This document shows positions 48,049-59,299 of a stretch of DNA of 64,000 bases, piece by piece. Where the stretch lies: contig QFQI01000004.1 in the NCBI GenBank assembly GCA_003243195.1, positions 124,001 through 188,000 on the forward strand, written 5' to 3'. Position numbers and translations under genes: made by a program. The notes under the pieces were generated by a model. That model was not told where the DNA came from, ran no database searches, and was given only the letters and a program-made list of their open reading frames with translations. This DNA is from Sphingomonas taxi. Lineage in GTDB: Bacteria > Pseudomonadota > Alphaproteobacteria > Sphingomonadales > Sphingomonadaceae. Positions within the stretch are counted from its first letter, which is position 1. Each line of letters starts with the position of its first letter.

Positions 48049-49704
48049 TCATGCCGCCTGCAGCATCTCCGCCAGATCCTGGCGGGCATCACCGGTGGGC
48101 CGGATGTCGAACGTCGTCATCAGCACCTCCATGACCTCGGGGGTCAGGAACTGCGGCAAGGTCGGCCCCAGGTGGATGCGGCGCAGGCCCAGGTGCAACA
48201 TCGTCAGCAGCACGGCCGTCGCCTTCTGCTCGAACCAGCTTATCGCATAGTGGAGCGGCAGGTCGTTGACGCCACAGCCGAGCGCGTCAGCGACCGCCGT
48301 GGCGATGCGGATCGCGGAATAGGCATCGTTGCACTGCCCGACGTCGAGCACCCGCGGAACGCCGTTGATCGTGCCGAGATCCTCGCGGTTGAAGCGGAAC
48401 TTGCCGCACCCCAGCGTCAGGATCAGGCTGTCGCGCGGCGCCCCCACTGCGAGATCGTGGAAGTAGTTGCGGCCCGGGCGCGCGCCGTCGCAGCCGCCGA
48501 TCAGAAACAGGTTCCTCACATCACCCGCCCGGATCATCCCGAGCAGGGTGTCGGCCACCCCCATCACGGTGTTGCGGGCGAAGCCGATCGGGATGGTCTG
48601 CTCCACCGCATCCTCCGCGAAGCCCGGCAGGGAAAGGGCGCGCGCGATGGCGGGGGCAAAATCATGATCTGCCAGATGCGTCACGCCCGCCCAGCCGACC
48701 GGGCCGGCGGTGAACAGGCGGTCCGCATACCCCTTCAATTCGGGGTTGATGAGGCAGTTGGAGGTCATCACGATCGCGCCGGGGAAGGCGGCGAAGTCCT
48801 TCTGCTGGTCCTGCCATGCGCCGCCGTAGTTCCCGGCGAGATGCGCAAACTTCCTGAGGCCGGGATAGGCATTGGCAGGCAACAGCTCGCCATGCGTATA
48901 GACGTTGATCCCCGTGCCTTCGGTCTGGAGGAGGATCGCCTCCAGGTCGCCCATGTCATGGCCGGACACCAGCAGCGCCTTGCCCGCCCTGGGCGTCATC
49001 CGCACCATCGTCACCTCGGGATGGCCGAAGCGGCCGGTGTTGGCCGCGTCGAGCAATTCCATGACCCTGAGATTGAGCGCGCCCAGCGCCAGGGCCTCGC
49101 GCAAAAGCGCATCCATGTCGGTCGGATCGCCGGCGAGGAACGCGCTGATGCGGTGGAACTCGGCGCTGACCGCCTGTTCCTCGGTGCCGAGCACGCGCGC
49201 ATGCTCGCTATACGCGGCGGTTCCCTTCAGCCCGTACAGGATCAGGTTGCGCAGCCCCACGATGCTCGGCCCGTCGCGGTCCATGAAACGCTGGATCGCC
49301 GCGAACGGCGCGGCCGCCGCCCATTCCAGGGGCGTTGCGCCCGGCTGCCAGGTGGCCGGCTCGGGCAGGTCCGCCAGATCGGCGCCGACGCGCTCGGCAA
49401 GCGCGCGGGCCACATCCCGGACCTCGAGCGCTTCAGCGATCATCGCGGTGAAGCGGCCCGCGTCGAAATTGACGTTGGTGAGTGTGGTGAACCAGGCATG
49501 CGGGGTGAAGGCGTCGACGCGCCGGTCGTGGCCGCCGGCCCCGGCGGCGCGATCGGCATAGACGGACACACCCTGCATCACGCGCAGCAGCACATCCTGC
49601 ATGTCGGCGACCTGTGCGGACTTTCCGCAGGAGCCGACCTTGGCCGCACAGCCGCCCTTGTTCGATTGTTCGCATTGCACGCAGTACATGGATTGATCCG
49701 CCAT
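48049..49704 (-). CDS. hcp: hybrid-cluster protein Hcp (hydroxylamine reductase/NO-related)
   Basis: Iron-sulfur-oxygen hybrid-cluster protein, 551 residues. The N-terminal cluster motif is Cys8-x2-Cys11-x7-Cys19-x6-Cys26 (CVQCEQSNKGGC...CGKS). Hybrid-cluster ligands appear in SGHDMGDLEAIL, MTSNCLINP, FLIGGCDGARPGRNYF, TLGCGKFRFN and LDVGQCND. In known bacteria Hcp handles nitric oxide or hydroxylamine under low oxygen and is usually with the reductase Hcr; no hcr gene is seen here. It is divergent from an NsrR-like gene with an FNR-type box and a probable NsrR site between them, which fits nitrosative-stress control. Confidence 0.95.
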   Translation of the reverse strand: MADQSMYCVQCEQSNKGGCAAKVGSCGKSAQVADMQDVLLRVMQGVSVYADRAAGAGGHDRRVDAFTPHAWFTTLTNVNFDAGRFTAMIAEALEVRDVARALAERVGADLADLPEPATWQPGATPLEWAAAAPFAAIQRFMDRDGPSIVGLRNLILYGLKGTAAYSEHARVLGTEEQAVSAEFHRISAFLAGDPTDMDALLREALALGALNLRVMELLDAANTGRFGHPEVTMVRMTPRAGKALLVSGHDMGDLEAILLQTEGTGINVYTHGELLPANAYPGLRKFAHLAGNYGGAWQDQQKDFAAFPGAIVMTSNCLINPELKGYADRLFTAGPVGWAGVTHLADHDFAPAIARALSLPGFAEDAVEQTIPIGFARNTVMGVADTLLGMIRAGDVRNLFLIGGCDGARPGRNYFHDLAVGAPRDSLILTLGCGKFRFNREDLGTINGVPRVLDVGQCNDAYSAIRIATAVADALGCGVNDLPLHYAISWFEQKATAVLLTMLHLGLRRIHLGPTLPQFLTPEVMEVLMTTFDIRPTGDARQDLAEMLQAA

Positions 49705-49729
49705 AAAGATGAACTCTGCACTCCACTTT
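49705..49729 (-). promoter_or_regulatory. possible NsrR operator at hcp start
   Basis: An imperfect inverted repeat whose ends are AAAGATGAAC and its approximate complement ending CCACTTT, touching the hcp start codon. The AAGATG-type half-site resembles NsrR sites known in other proteobacteria. The position, next to the translation start, fits repression. Match quality is modest. Confidence 0.4.
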
Positions 49730-49751
49730 AGACAGTAACGCGCGCGACACT

Positions 49752-49765
49752 TTGACCGCCGTCAA
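49752..49765. promoter_or_regulatory. FNR/FixK-type box upstream of hcp and nsrR
   Basis: TTGAC-CGCC-GTCAA is a perfect inverted repeat with FNR-like spacing (N4). Its centre lies about 54 bases before the hcp ATG and about 61 bases before the nsrR GTG, so either gene could be activated from it. Confidence 0.78.
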
Positions 49766-49819
49766 ACTCGTGCATGGAATGAGATTGCATGACGGGGGGA
49801 CAAGGAGCTCGCCAACCCC

Positions 49820-50284
49820 GTGCAATTGACCCGGCAAACCGATTACGCCTTGCGGCTGCTGATCTATCTCGCCGCGCACGAGCGGCGTGTCTCGATCGCG
49901 GAGATCGCGGCGGCACATGGCATATCGCGCACGCATCTCATGAAGATCGCGCATCTGTTGACCACGCGCGGGTTCGTGGCGGCAACGCGCGGCCGCGGCG
50001 GCGGGATCGCGCTCGCTCGCCCGGCCGGGACGATCCGTGTGAAGGACGTCATCCGCGCGACCGAGCCGCCCTGCCCGCTGGTCGATTGCTCCGGCTGTCG
50101 CCTCGCGCGCCGCTGCCGACTGGAGCCGATCCTCGGCGCGGCGATGGCGGCGTTCTGGCGCGTGCTCGACGCCTATTCGCTCGCCGATCTCGTCGACACG
50201 TCCGTGGGAAAGGACCGTACCGCGATCTCGTTCGCGGGCAACGGCGACGGATCAGCGCCGATGGCAGCCGGAATGGACGGATAG
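49820..50284 (+). CDS. nsrR: Rrf2-family regulator, NsrR-like
   Basis: A 154-residue Rrf2 regulator. The wing-helix opens LTRQTDYALRLLIYLAAHERR and continues IAEIAAAHGISRTHLMKIAHLLTTRGFV. A cysteine cluster (Cys85, 90, 93, 99 in CPLVDCSGCRLARRC) is placed where NsrR proteins bind an iron-sulfur cluster that reacts with nitric oxide. Start is GTG 49820; AAGGAG is about 13 bases upstream. Divergent from hcp, its probable target. IscR or RsrR-type sensing is the alternative, but the hcp partner favours NsrR. Confidence 0.86.
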   Translation: MQLTRQTDYALRLLIYLAAHERRVSIAEIAAAHGISRTHLMKIAHLLTTRGFVAATRGRGGGIALARPAGTIRVKDVIRATEPPCPLVDCSGCRLARRCRLEPILGAAMAAFWRVLDAYSLADLVDTSVGKDRTAISFAGNGDGSAPMAAGMDG

Positions 50285-50312
50285 CGCGTCGTGGCCGATC
50301 CGCTCCTACTCC

Positions 50313-51074
50313 TCAGGCGCGCCGTCGCGGATGGCCGCTCGCCACCCCGCCCGACAGATCGGCGACCTTCGGATAGATGGCCGCGACCTGTTCCGTATAT
50401 CCGAGATTGAAGACGGTCGGACTCTTCGCCGGCCGGTCGGCACGCGTGTAAAGGGTGCCGAAGAGCCGGTCCCACGCGAAATTGGTGATGCCGAAATTGC
50501 CGTTCTCGTCGTGGAAATGATGCTCCATGTGGCGCACCTTCATGGTCGCGAGCCACTTCAGTCGCGGCTTGTACGCCAGGTGCTGAATACAATGGAAGAA
50601 TTCGTAGAAGGCGGTGCACACCAGCCCGGTCGCGAACCCCGCGGCGGCGCCGCCGACGCCGCCGATCAGCCGGCCGGGCAACGCGGATACCAGCAGCAGC
50701 GTCGGCAACGTGGTGTACAGCGCACCGAACAGGACCTCCAGATGGTTGGGATCCTGATGATGATCGTAGTGGATCCGCTTCCACACCGCGGCGAGCGCCG
50801 GCACCTTGAACATCCAGTGGCAGTGCAGCACCCAGCGGTGGAGGACGTACCAGACGAGCGGATAGGCGAACAGGATCAGCGCGACGGTGGCGAGCGTCTG
50901 GGGCGCCGTCGCGGGATGAAGGACGAAAAGCCCGATCGCCGCGCCGGTCAGCGCCAGGTAGGTGACGATCGCGTAATGCCGGAAGTACGCGACCACCAGT
51001 TCGCGGAAGGTCATCCGGTCGAGGTGGTGCGAACGTGTCCAGAAGGCGCCGCTCGTCGTCGCCGTTTTGCGCAT
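50313..51074 (-). CDS. sterol desaturase/fatty acid hydroxylase family membrane protein
   Basis: Di-iron membrane oxygenase family, 253 residues, with four or more helices. The His motifs are present: HRWVLHCHW, HYDHHQDPNH, FFHCIQHLAYKP and HMEHHFHDENGNFG. These bind two irons and hydroxylate or desaturate a lipid. The start is MRKTATTSG at 51074; the frame continues upstream through an FNR box and is unlikely to be coding. Under low oxygen a lipid-modifying oxygenase is surprising, so the FNR-type box may act as a repressor site or the protein may work at low oxygen. Confidence 0.87.
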   Translation of the reverse strand: MRKTATTSGAFWTRSHHLDRMTFRELVVAYFRHYAIVTYLALTGAAIGLFVLHPATAPQTLATVALILFAYPLVWYVLHRWVLHCHWMFKVPALAAVWKRIHYDHHQDPNHLEVLFGALYTTLPTLLLVSALPGRLIGGVGGAAAGFATGLVCTAFYEFFHCIQHLAYKPRLKWLATMKVRHMEHHFHDENGNFGITNFAWDRLFGTLYTRADRPAKSPTVFNLGYTEQVAAIYPKVADLSGGVASGHPRRRA

Positions 51075-51131
51075 TGTCGTGTTCCGTCGAGAAATCCTGC
51101 GCCCTGTTAGCGGCGCGACGGAACCGGCGGT

Positions 51132-51145
51132 TTGACGCTCGTCAA
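51132..51145. promoter_or_regulatory. FNR/FixK-type box upstream of the desaturase gene
   Basis: TTGAC-GCTC-GTCAA, perfect arms with N4. The centre lies 64.5 bases before the ATG. With an activator site at -41.5 this leaves a leader of about 23 bases. Confidence 0.75.
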
Positions 51146-51222
51146 TCTGCTGTCCGTCGACCGATCGTCCGTCTACGCGCGATCGCCCCGCGCCGCGGCC
51201 GGGCCGTTCCCGACCAGCGCCG

Positions 51223-53927
<2,705 letters not shown>

Positions 53928-53979
53928 GAAAGCGAAAATCCTCCTGCCCGGCCGATGCCACAAGCCCGTTACACCCCGT

Positions 53980-53993
53980 TTGATGGCCATCAA
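53980..53993. promoter_or_regulatory. FNR box upstream of the UbiH-like gene
   Basis: TTGAT-GGCC-ATCAA is the textbook FNR consensus, extended to TTTGAT...ATCAAA. Its centre is 59.5 bases before the GTG start, giving a leader of about 18 bases if used at -41.5. Confidence 0.82.
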
Positions 53994-54094
53994 AGCCGGT
54001 CAGGTCGTCCGGGTAGCGATCATCGCGGCATGACCGGAGGTGATCGCGGCGCGGTGCAGATCCCCGCCGTCCGCCCTGCCGCTGCGCATCCGGG

Positions 54095-54583
54095 TCACGG
54101 AACGACGATCGAGGCATCCGTCTTCACCCGGTCCAGCGCGATCAGCGTCCGGAAACTGGCGGCCCAGTCATGGTCTGAGAACAGGTGGCGCGTGAGCCGC
54201 TCGTAGGACGGCATGTCCGCCGTGACGATCACAAGGAGGAAGCTGGTGCCGCCGGTGGTGTAATAGCATTGCTGGACCTCGGGCACACTCCTGAACAACG
54301 CCTTCGCCCGGTCGATGCTGGCCGTCCGCTCGTCACGCAGGAACACTTCCACCACCGCCGTGATCGACATGCCGAGCGCGGCAGGATCGACAAGGGCGAC
54401 GTTGCGGACGATCACCCCGCTTGCCTCCATGGCCGCGATGCGACGCTGGACCGCGGCGGTCGACAGGTTGATCGCGGCGGCGATCGTGCGCTGCGGCGTT
54501 TTCGCATCCTGCTGGACGATGCGCAGAATAGCACGATCGAAATCGTCCAGCCTTTGGCGCTCCCTGGCTCCCGGTCGGTTCAT
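54095..54583 (-). CDS. Lrp/AsnC-family regulator
   Basis: A 162-residue amino-acid-responsive regulator. The HTH is LDDFDRAILRIVQQDAKTPQRTIAAAINLSTAAVQRRIAAMEASGVI, followed by the RAM domain with ITAVVEVFLRDERT and VPEVQQCYYTTGGTSFLLVIV. The start at MNRPGARERQRLDD is preferred; the extension to 54658 contains poor sequence. It is divergent from a DMT-family exporter with a gap of about 93 bases, a common pairing in which the regulator switches on amino acid export. Confidence 0.92.
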   Translation of the reverse strand: MNRPGARERQRLDDFDRAILRIVQQDAKTPQRTIAAAINLSTAAVQRRIAAMEASGVIVRNVALVDPAALGMSITAVVEVFLRDERTASIDRAKALFRSVPEVQQCYYTTGGTSFLLVIVTADMPSYERLTRHLFSDHDWAASFRTLIALDRVKTDASIVVP

Positions 54584-54676
54584 GAGCGGGTTTTTGTTGC
54601 TTTTCGGGGCGCAAACAAGAGCACATTCCTCGCCGTCACGATGATATCGCCCGCACACCGCAACAGGAGACGGGCC

Positions 54677-55639
54677 TTGGATATCGCAGTTGCCGCCACC
54701 GCCAGCACCGATCGCCGCCTGGCAGGCGTCGCTTCCGGCATGGGCGCGGGTGCGCTCTGGGGTCTGGTGTTCCTAGCACCCGCGCTGGTGCGCGACTTCA
54801 CGCCGCTTCAGCTTGCGGCGGGGCGCTATCTCGCCTTCGGTCTGGCATCGGCGGCGTTGATCGGCGGACGCTGGAGATCGCTGCTCGCGGTGCTGGAGAG
54901 GCGCGACTGGCTGTGGCTGGTCGCCCTCGCGCTGACCGGCAACACGCTTTACTACGTGCTGCTCTCGACGGCCGTGCAGCAGGGCGGGATCGCCATGACC
55001 TCGCTGGTCATCGGCTTTCTACCCGTCGCGGTCACCATCATCGGCAGCCGGGAGGCGGGGGCGATGCCGCTGTCGCGACTGGCGCCGTCACTGATCCTGT
55101 GCGCGATCGGAGCGGCCTGCATCGGTTGGCAGGCATTGTCGCACGGCGGACACGCCGGCGCCCAGCTCACGGGTCTGTGGTGCGCCATCGGCGCTCTTCT
55201 GTCGTGGACGATCTTCGCGGTGGGCAACAGCCGATGCCTTTCGCGGCTGCGCACGATCTCCGTCCACGACTGGAACTTGCTCACCGGCATCGTCACGGGT
55301 GCGCAGGCCGTTGTCCTGGTTCCGATCGCCTTTGGCGCGGGAACGGTCCGGCATGAGGCGGCGGGCTGGACGCAGTTTGCGGGCGTGTCGATCGGCGTGG
55401 CCATTCTCGCATCCATCCTGGGCAACGCCTTGTGGAACCGGATGAGCCGCCTTCTGCCGCTGACGCTGGTCGGGCAGATGATCCTGTTCGAAACGCTGTT
55501 CGCGCTTCTCTACGGCTTCATGTGGGAACGGCGCCTGCCGACGATGCTGGAGGTGGCCGCCTTCGCCCTGGTGGTGGCCAGCGTCCTGTCCTGCATCGCC
55601 GCGCACCGCCGCGTCGCGCCCCCGCCGGCCGGCGATTAA
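54677..55639 (+). CDS. EamA/DMT-family transporter
   Basis: Inner-membrane exporter of 320 residues with about ten helices (MGAGALWGLVFLAPALVRDF, LVALALTGNTLYYVLL, GMTSLVIGF-like segments). TTG 54677 is preferred with CAGGAGA seven bases upstream. An in-frame ATG at 54641 (MISPAHRNRRR) is the alternative. Its divergent Lrp neighbour suggests amino acid or metabolite export. No DUF-specific motif identifies the substrate. Confidence 0.85.
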   Translation: MDIAVAATASTDRRLAGVASGMGAGALWGLVFLAPALVRDFTPLQLAAGRYLAFGLASAALIGGRWRSLLAVLERRDWLWLVALALTGNTLYYVLLSTAVQQGGIAMTSLVIGFLPVAVTIIGSREAGAMPLSRLAPSLILCAIGAACIGWQALSHGGHAGAQLTGLWCAIGALLSWTIFAVGNSRCLSRLRTISVHDWNLLTGIVTGAQAVVLVPIAFGAGTVRHEAAGWTQFAGVSIGVAILASILGNALWNRMSRLLPLTLVGQMILFETLFALLYGFMWERRLPTMLEVAAFALVVASVLSCIAAHRRVAPPPAGD

Positions 55640-55690
55640 CCGGACTGAAGCCCTGGCCGCCCCGTCCCATGCTGAACGCCGGACCGGCTC

Positions 55691-56200
55691 CTAACGCAGC
55701 CGCTTCCGCACCAGGATGAGCGTCGAGTCGCCGTCGACCGGCTGGGTGTCGAAGCCCATTTCCTGTTCGATGGTGATCGCCGCGCGGTTCTGGCGATCCT
55801 CGATCGACTCGATGCTCGCATAGCCCCGCGCCCGCGCGATCCCGACGAGATGCTCTAGCAGCGTCCAGCCGATCCCGCGGCCCTTTTCGTCGGCGCGGAT
55901 ACTGATCGCGACCTCGCCCCGCTCGCCCGCGGGATCGCCGGCCAGCATGGCGGCCGCCACGACCTCGCCCCGGTCGTTCTCCGCGAGGAGGCTGTCGGTA
56001 CGCTCACCGGGGTTCATCATGCCGACCAGCCAGTCGTGGCTGACCTCGCGCACCGCGCTGAGGAAACGGAAGCGCAGATCCTCCGGCCCGACATGGTGGA
56101 AGAAGTCGGTGAGCCGCGGCTCGTCATTTCCCGTGACCGGGCGCACGTGGAACCGGTAACCGTCCCGTGTCCGAAGCTCTGTCGTCGTCTTCTCGGTCAT
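55691..56200 (-). CDS. GNAT-family N-acetyltransferase
   Basis: A 169-residue acetyltransferase of the kind related to the GNAT domain of Pat-like proteins. The acetyl-CoA loop is ISIRADEKGRGIGWTLLEHLV, with VRPVTGNDEPRLTDFFHHVGPEDLRFRF at the start. The start MTEKTTTELR at 56200 has AGGAG upstream; the longer reading is rejected. Single-domain relatives acetylate proteins or small molecules; the substrate is unknown. Confidence 0.87.
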   Translation of the reverse strand: MTEKTTTELRTRDGYRFHVRPVTGNDEPRLTDFFHHVGPEDLRFRFLSAVREVSHDWLVGMMNPGERTDSLLAENDRGEVVAAAMLAGDPAGERGEVAISIRADEKGRGIGWTLLEHLVGIARARGYASIESIEDRQNRAAITIEQEMGFDTQPVDGDSTLILVRKRLR

Positions 56201-56332
56201 GCTGCTGCTCCTGATGCGGTGCGAAATGCCGGCACCGCGATGTTGTTCATGCCGCCACGGTTCGCCGGACATTGCTGGTATGGAGGGCACGGCTTCTCCG
56301 CGGCATCGGCCGTCGCCTCCTGCGCCGATCCA

Positions 56333-57655
56333 TCAAACGGCATGGCTGAACCGTCCGGCGCTCTGGTCGCGATAAGCGTCGATCCTTGCGGCGATGGCGC
56401 GTGCATAGGGGAGTGCGGCAGGCGTCAGGACGATCACGGATCCCTGCCATGCAAGCAGGCCACGCCGTTCAAAGTCGAGGAGCGGCGCGCGGAAACACGT
56501 CCGTTCCAGCAACGGCGCAAGGTCGGCCCTTCCTGTCGTCAGGAGCTGTTCGATGATACGGCCACGGGCGCGGTCCTCCGCGCTGCGCCAGACGCCCCGT
56601 TCGACCGGAAACCGCCCGGCCCCGACCGCGAGTTGGTATCGGCCGGTGTTCTTCTCGTTCTGGAGAAGCCGGTCGGGAAAGGCGCTTATCGCGCTCGCGC
56701 CCAGCCCGAGCAGGCATGTGGCGGTATCGTCGGTGAAGCCCTGGAAGTTCCGGCGCACGCCGCCCTCGCGAACGGCACGCGCGAGCGGATCGCCGGGCCG
56801 GGCGAAATGGTCGAACCCGACCGCCTCGAACCCCCTGTCCAGCAGGAAGTCATGCGCATACGCAGCCTGCTCGAAGCGTGCCGCGGCGCCGGGCAGACGC
56901 GCCGCGTCGATGCGGCGCTGCCGGGGGATGATCTGCGGCACATGCGCATAGCCGAAGACCGCGAGCCGGTCGGGCGCGAGCGCGAGCGCGGCTTCCAGCG
57001 TCTCCGACAGCGCGGCGGTATCCTGGCCGGGCAAACCATACATGAGATCGAAGTTGAGGCTTCGGACGCCGGCCTGTCGCAGCAGACCGACGGTGCGCGC
57101 GATATGCTCATGCGGTTGCACGCGCCCGATCAACGCCTGGATCGCCGGGTCGAGCGTCTGGACGCCAAGGCTGGCGCGCTCGACCCCCACCGCGGCGAGC
57201 GCGGCCGCCCATTCCTCATCGAAGCCGCGCGGATCGAGTTCGACCGAGATGATGGGCCAGCGGCAGCCGAATGCGCGCGTGACATGTTCGAGCAGCGCCG
57301 AAAAGGCGGCAGGCGCGATCGCGTTCGGGCTCCCGCCGCCGAACGCGATACGGCCCACCCGGCCACGCCCGCCAAGTCTGGCTGCGACGAGGTCGATTTC
57401 ATCGTGGAGGCGACCGACATAGGCCGCGAGACGGGCCTCGCGGGTCGCCGCGCCCGTGTTGCAGCCACAATACCAGCAGATTTCGCGGCAATAGGGAATG
57501 TGAAGGTAGAGCGAAATCTGTTCGTCCGGCTCCACGCGGGCAAGCGCCGCCGCCATATCCGCGCCGCCCACCGAGGCGGTGAACTCGGCCGCGGTCGGGT
57601 AGCTGGTATATCGCGGCACCGGACGTGCCAGCAGGTCGGGATAATAGGTCCACAT
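56333..57655 (-). CDS. hemN: oxygen-independent coproporphyrinogen III oxidase HemN
   Basis: Radical SAM enzyme for anaerobic heme synthesis, 440 residues. The iron-sulfur motif is YCREICWYCGCNT (CxxxCxxC followed by Cys). The opening PRYTSYPTAAEF is the HemN signature. SGD-type strands (AFGGGSPN, VELDPRG, SLGVQTLDP) and LNFDLMYGLPGQ follow. The start is ATG 57655; no clear ribosome binding site precedes it, and the FNR box centre lies 41.5 bases upstream, consistent with a leaderless message. Reading from 57739 would include the box. Divergent from ompW. Confidence 0.93.
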   Translation of the reverse strand: MWTYYPDLLARPVPRYTSYPTAAEFTASVGGADMAAALARVEPDEQISLYLHIPYCREICWYCGCNTGAATREARLAAYVGRLHDEIDLVAARLGGRGRVGRIAFGGGSPNAIAPAAFSALLEHVTRAFGCRWPIISVELDPRGFDEEWAAALAAVGVERASLGVQTLDPAIQALIGRVQPHEHIARTVGLLRQAGVRSLNFDLMYGLPGQDTAALSETLEAALALAPDRLAVFGYAHVPQIIPRQRRIDAARLPGAAARFEQAAYAHDFLLDRGFEAVGFDHFARPGDPLARAVREGGVRRNFQGFTDDTATCLLGLGASAISAFPDRLLQNEKNTGRYQLAVGAGRFPVERGVWRSAEDRARGRIIEQLLTTGRADLAPLLERTCFRAPLLDFERRGLLAWQGSVIVLTPAALPYARAIAARIDAYRDQSAGRFSHAV

Positions 57656-57689
57656 ACAGTCCGCATGGCGAAATGTACCGGGAACGTCT

Positions 57690-57703
57690 TTGACGACGGT
57701 CAA
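57690..57703. promoter_or_regulatory. FNR/FixK-type box between hemN and ompW
   Basis: TTGAC-GACG-GTCAA with T and A flanks. Centre 57696.5 is 41.5 bases from the hemN ATG and 60.5 bases from the ompW ATG. Either gene or both may be oxygen-regulated from it. Confidence 0.8.
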
Positions 57704-57756
57704 AGCCCGGTCGCCTGTACCTTCGTAGGTGCGCTTCATCGTTTACGGAGGTTGGT

Positions 57757-58473
57757 ATGAAGCCGATATTGTTCTTCAGCGTCGCAGCAGCCGCGCTCTC
57801 CCTTGCGGTCGTGGCCAGCCCCGCCGCCGCGCAGGGCGGGCCGGACGACCGGACCGGCGCGACGGACCGCACCGGCATAGCCGCCGGCGACGTGCTGCTG
57901 CGGGTGCGCACCATCATGGTTGCGCCCAACGAGCGTTCCGGCAGCGTCCTGCCGGCCTTCCCGGGCGAGAAGGTCAGCGTCGACAACAGCTTCATGCCCG
58001 AGATCGACGCCACCTACATGGCCACCGATCACATCGGCTTCGAACTCATCGCCTCCACCACCAGGCACCACGCCGACGGACGTACCGGAACGACAGGCGC
58101 GATCGGCCGCCTCGCCTCGACCTGGGTGCTGCCGCCGACGCTCACCGCGCAATATCACTTCGCGCCCGCGAGCCATGTCCGCCCCTATGTCGGCGCGGGG
58201 CTGAACTACACCATCTTCTGGAATGAGAAGGCCTCGTCCGGGCTCGAACAAGCGGTGGGACCGACGCGGGTCCACATGACGGACAGCTTCGGCTGGGCCG
58301 CGCAGGCGGGGATCGACGTCGACCTCACCCGCAAGGTCTTCCTCAATCTCGACGTCAAATATATCGACATCGACACGACCACCCGCCTGCGCACGACGGC
58401 GGCGGGAACGCAGCAGGTCCGGTTGCACCTCGATCCGCTCGTGTTCGGCGTCGGCCTGGGCCTCAGGCTCTGA
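57757..58473 (+). CDS. ompW: OmpW-family outer-membrane protein
   Basis: Eight-stranded outer-membrane barrel of 238 residues. Signal peptide through ALSLAVVASPAAAQ; the mature N-terminus AGDVLLRVRTIMVAPNE and the HVRPYVGAGLNYTIFW strand are OmpW signatures, and the C-terminus is VFGVGLGLRL. GGAGG precedes the ATG. In enterobacteria ompW is FNR-controlled, and here an FNR-type box is at the right distance. It may carry small hydrophobic compounds. Confidence 0.92.
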   Translation: MKPILFFSVAAAALSLAVVASPAAAQGGPDDRTGATDRTGIAAGDVLLRVRTIMVAPNERSGSVLPAFPGEKVSVDNSFMPEIDATYMATDHIGFELIASTTRHHADGRTGTTGAIGRLASTWVLPPTLTAQYHFAPASHVRPYVGAGLNYTIFWNEKASSGLEQAVGPTRVHMTDSFGWAAQAGIDVDLTRKVFLNLDVKYIDIDTTTRLRTTAAGTQQVRLHLDPLVFGVGLGLRL

Positions 58474-58588
58474 GGCGGCGGGGTGGCTCGGGGCCGTCGT
58501 CCCGCGCCATCCCCTCTGCCCCCATGGTGGCGCGCAGGATCACGCTTCATGTGGGGACAAGCGACGAACCGCTTGCTATACGGCGGCG

Positions 58589-59299
58589 ATGGCCAGCTCC
58601 AACATCTGCTCCGATTGCGCGGTCCGCGACGCCGCCCTGTGCGGCAGCCTCGACGATGACGAGCTGCATGCGCTGAACTCGATCGGCGAGCGGCGCAGCT
58701 ATACCCGCGGATCCACGATCATCTGGGCCGGTGACGACAGCGTGATCTGCGCCAATGTCCTGAGCGGCATGTTGAAGCTCGCCACGTCGACGCCCGATGG
58801 TCGCGAGCAGATCGTCGGGCTGCTCTACCCTGCCGATTTCGTCGGCCGGCCCTATGCCGAGGAAGCGGATCACACCGTCGAGGCGCTGACGGATGTCGAG
58901 CTGTGCGTGTTTCCGCGACGGCAGTTCGAACGCGTGCTGGACGATCATATCCGCATGGAACGCCTGTTGCTCCAGCGGACGCTGACGGCGCTTCATGAAG
59001 CCCGGTCGCGCATGCTGATGCTGGCGCGCAAGTCGGCCAGCGAGAAGGTGGCCGATTTCCTGCTGGAAATGGCGGCGAAGGTGGGAGCCAGCGGCTGCCG
59101 CCCCGGTCCCGGTGGCCCGCTCACCTTCGATCTCCCGCTGACCCGCGGCCAGATGGCCGACGTGCTCGGGCTGACGATCGAGACTGTGAGCCGCCAACTG
59201 ACGCGGTTCAAGACCTCGGGCATCATCACCTTGCCGGGCTCGCGCGCCGTCACGATCTCCGACCACGCCGCGCTGGAGGCGATCGCGGCCGCCGCCTAG
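58589..59299 (+). CDS. fnrL: Crp/Fnr-family oxygen-responsive regulator (FnrL-like)
   Basis: A 236-residue regulator of the FNR class. An N-terminal cysteine cluster (Cys7, Cys10, Cys18 in NICSDCAVRDAALC) together with Cys106 (VELCVF) corresponds to the four [4Fe-4S] ligands of FNR. The cyclic-nucleotide-like beta-roll is in the middle, and the HTH is LTRGQMADVLGLTIETVSRQLTRFKTSG with the ExxSR motif (Glu198, Ser201, Arg202) that reads TTGA-N6-TCAA sites. It is the natural regulator for the boxes found at hcp, the desaturase, UbiH-like, hemN/ompW and cyoA promoters. Its 3' end overlaps the convergent gene by four bases. Confidence 0.92.
   Translation: MASSNICSDCAVRDAALCGSLDDDELHALNSIGERRSYTRGSTIIWAGDDSVICANVLSGMLKLATSTPDGREQIVGLLYPADFVGRPYAEEADHTVEALTDVELCVFPRRQFERVLDDHIRMERLLLQRTLTALHEARSRMLMLARKSASEKVADFLLEMAAKVGASGCRPGPGGPLTFDLPLTRGQMADVLGLTIETVSRQLTRFKTSGIITLPGSRAVTISDHAALEAIAAAA

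Noticed and set aside
53928..53993. Start of the UbiH-like protein at 53993
   Set aside because: The codon lies within an FNR box. The GTG at 53927 puts the nucleotide-binding motif at the normal distance and has AGGAGG upstream.
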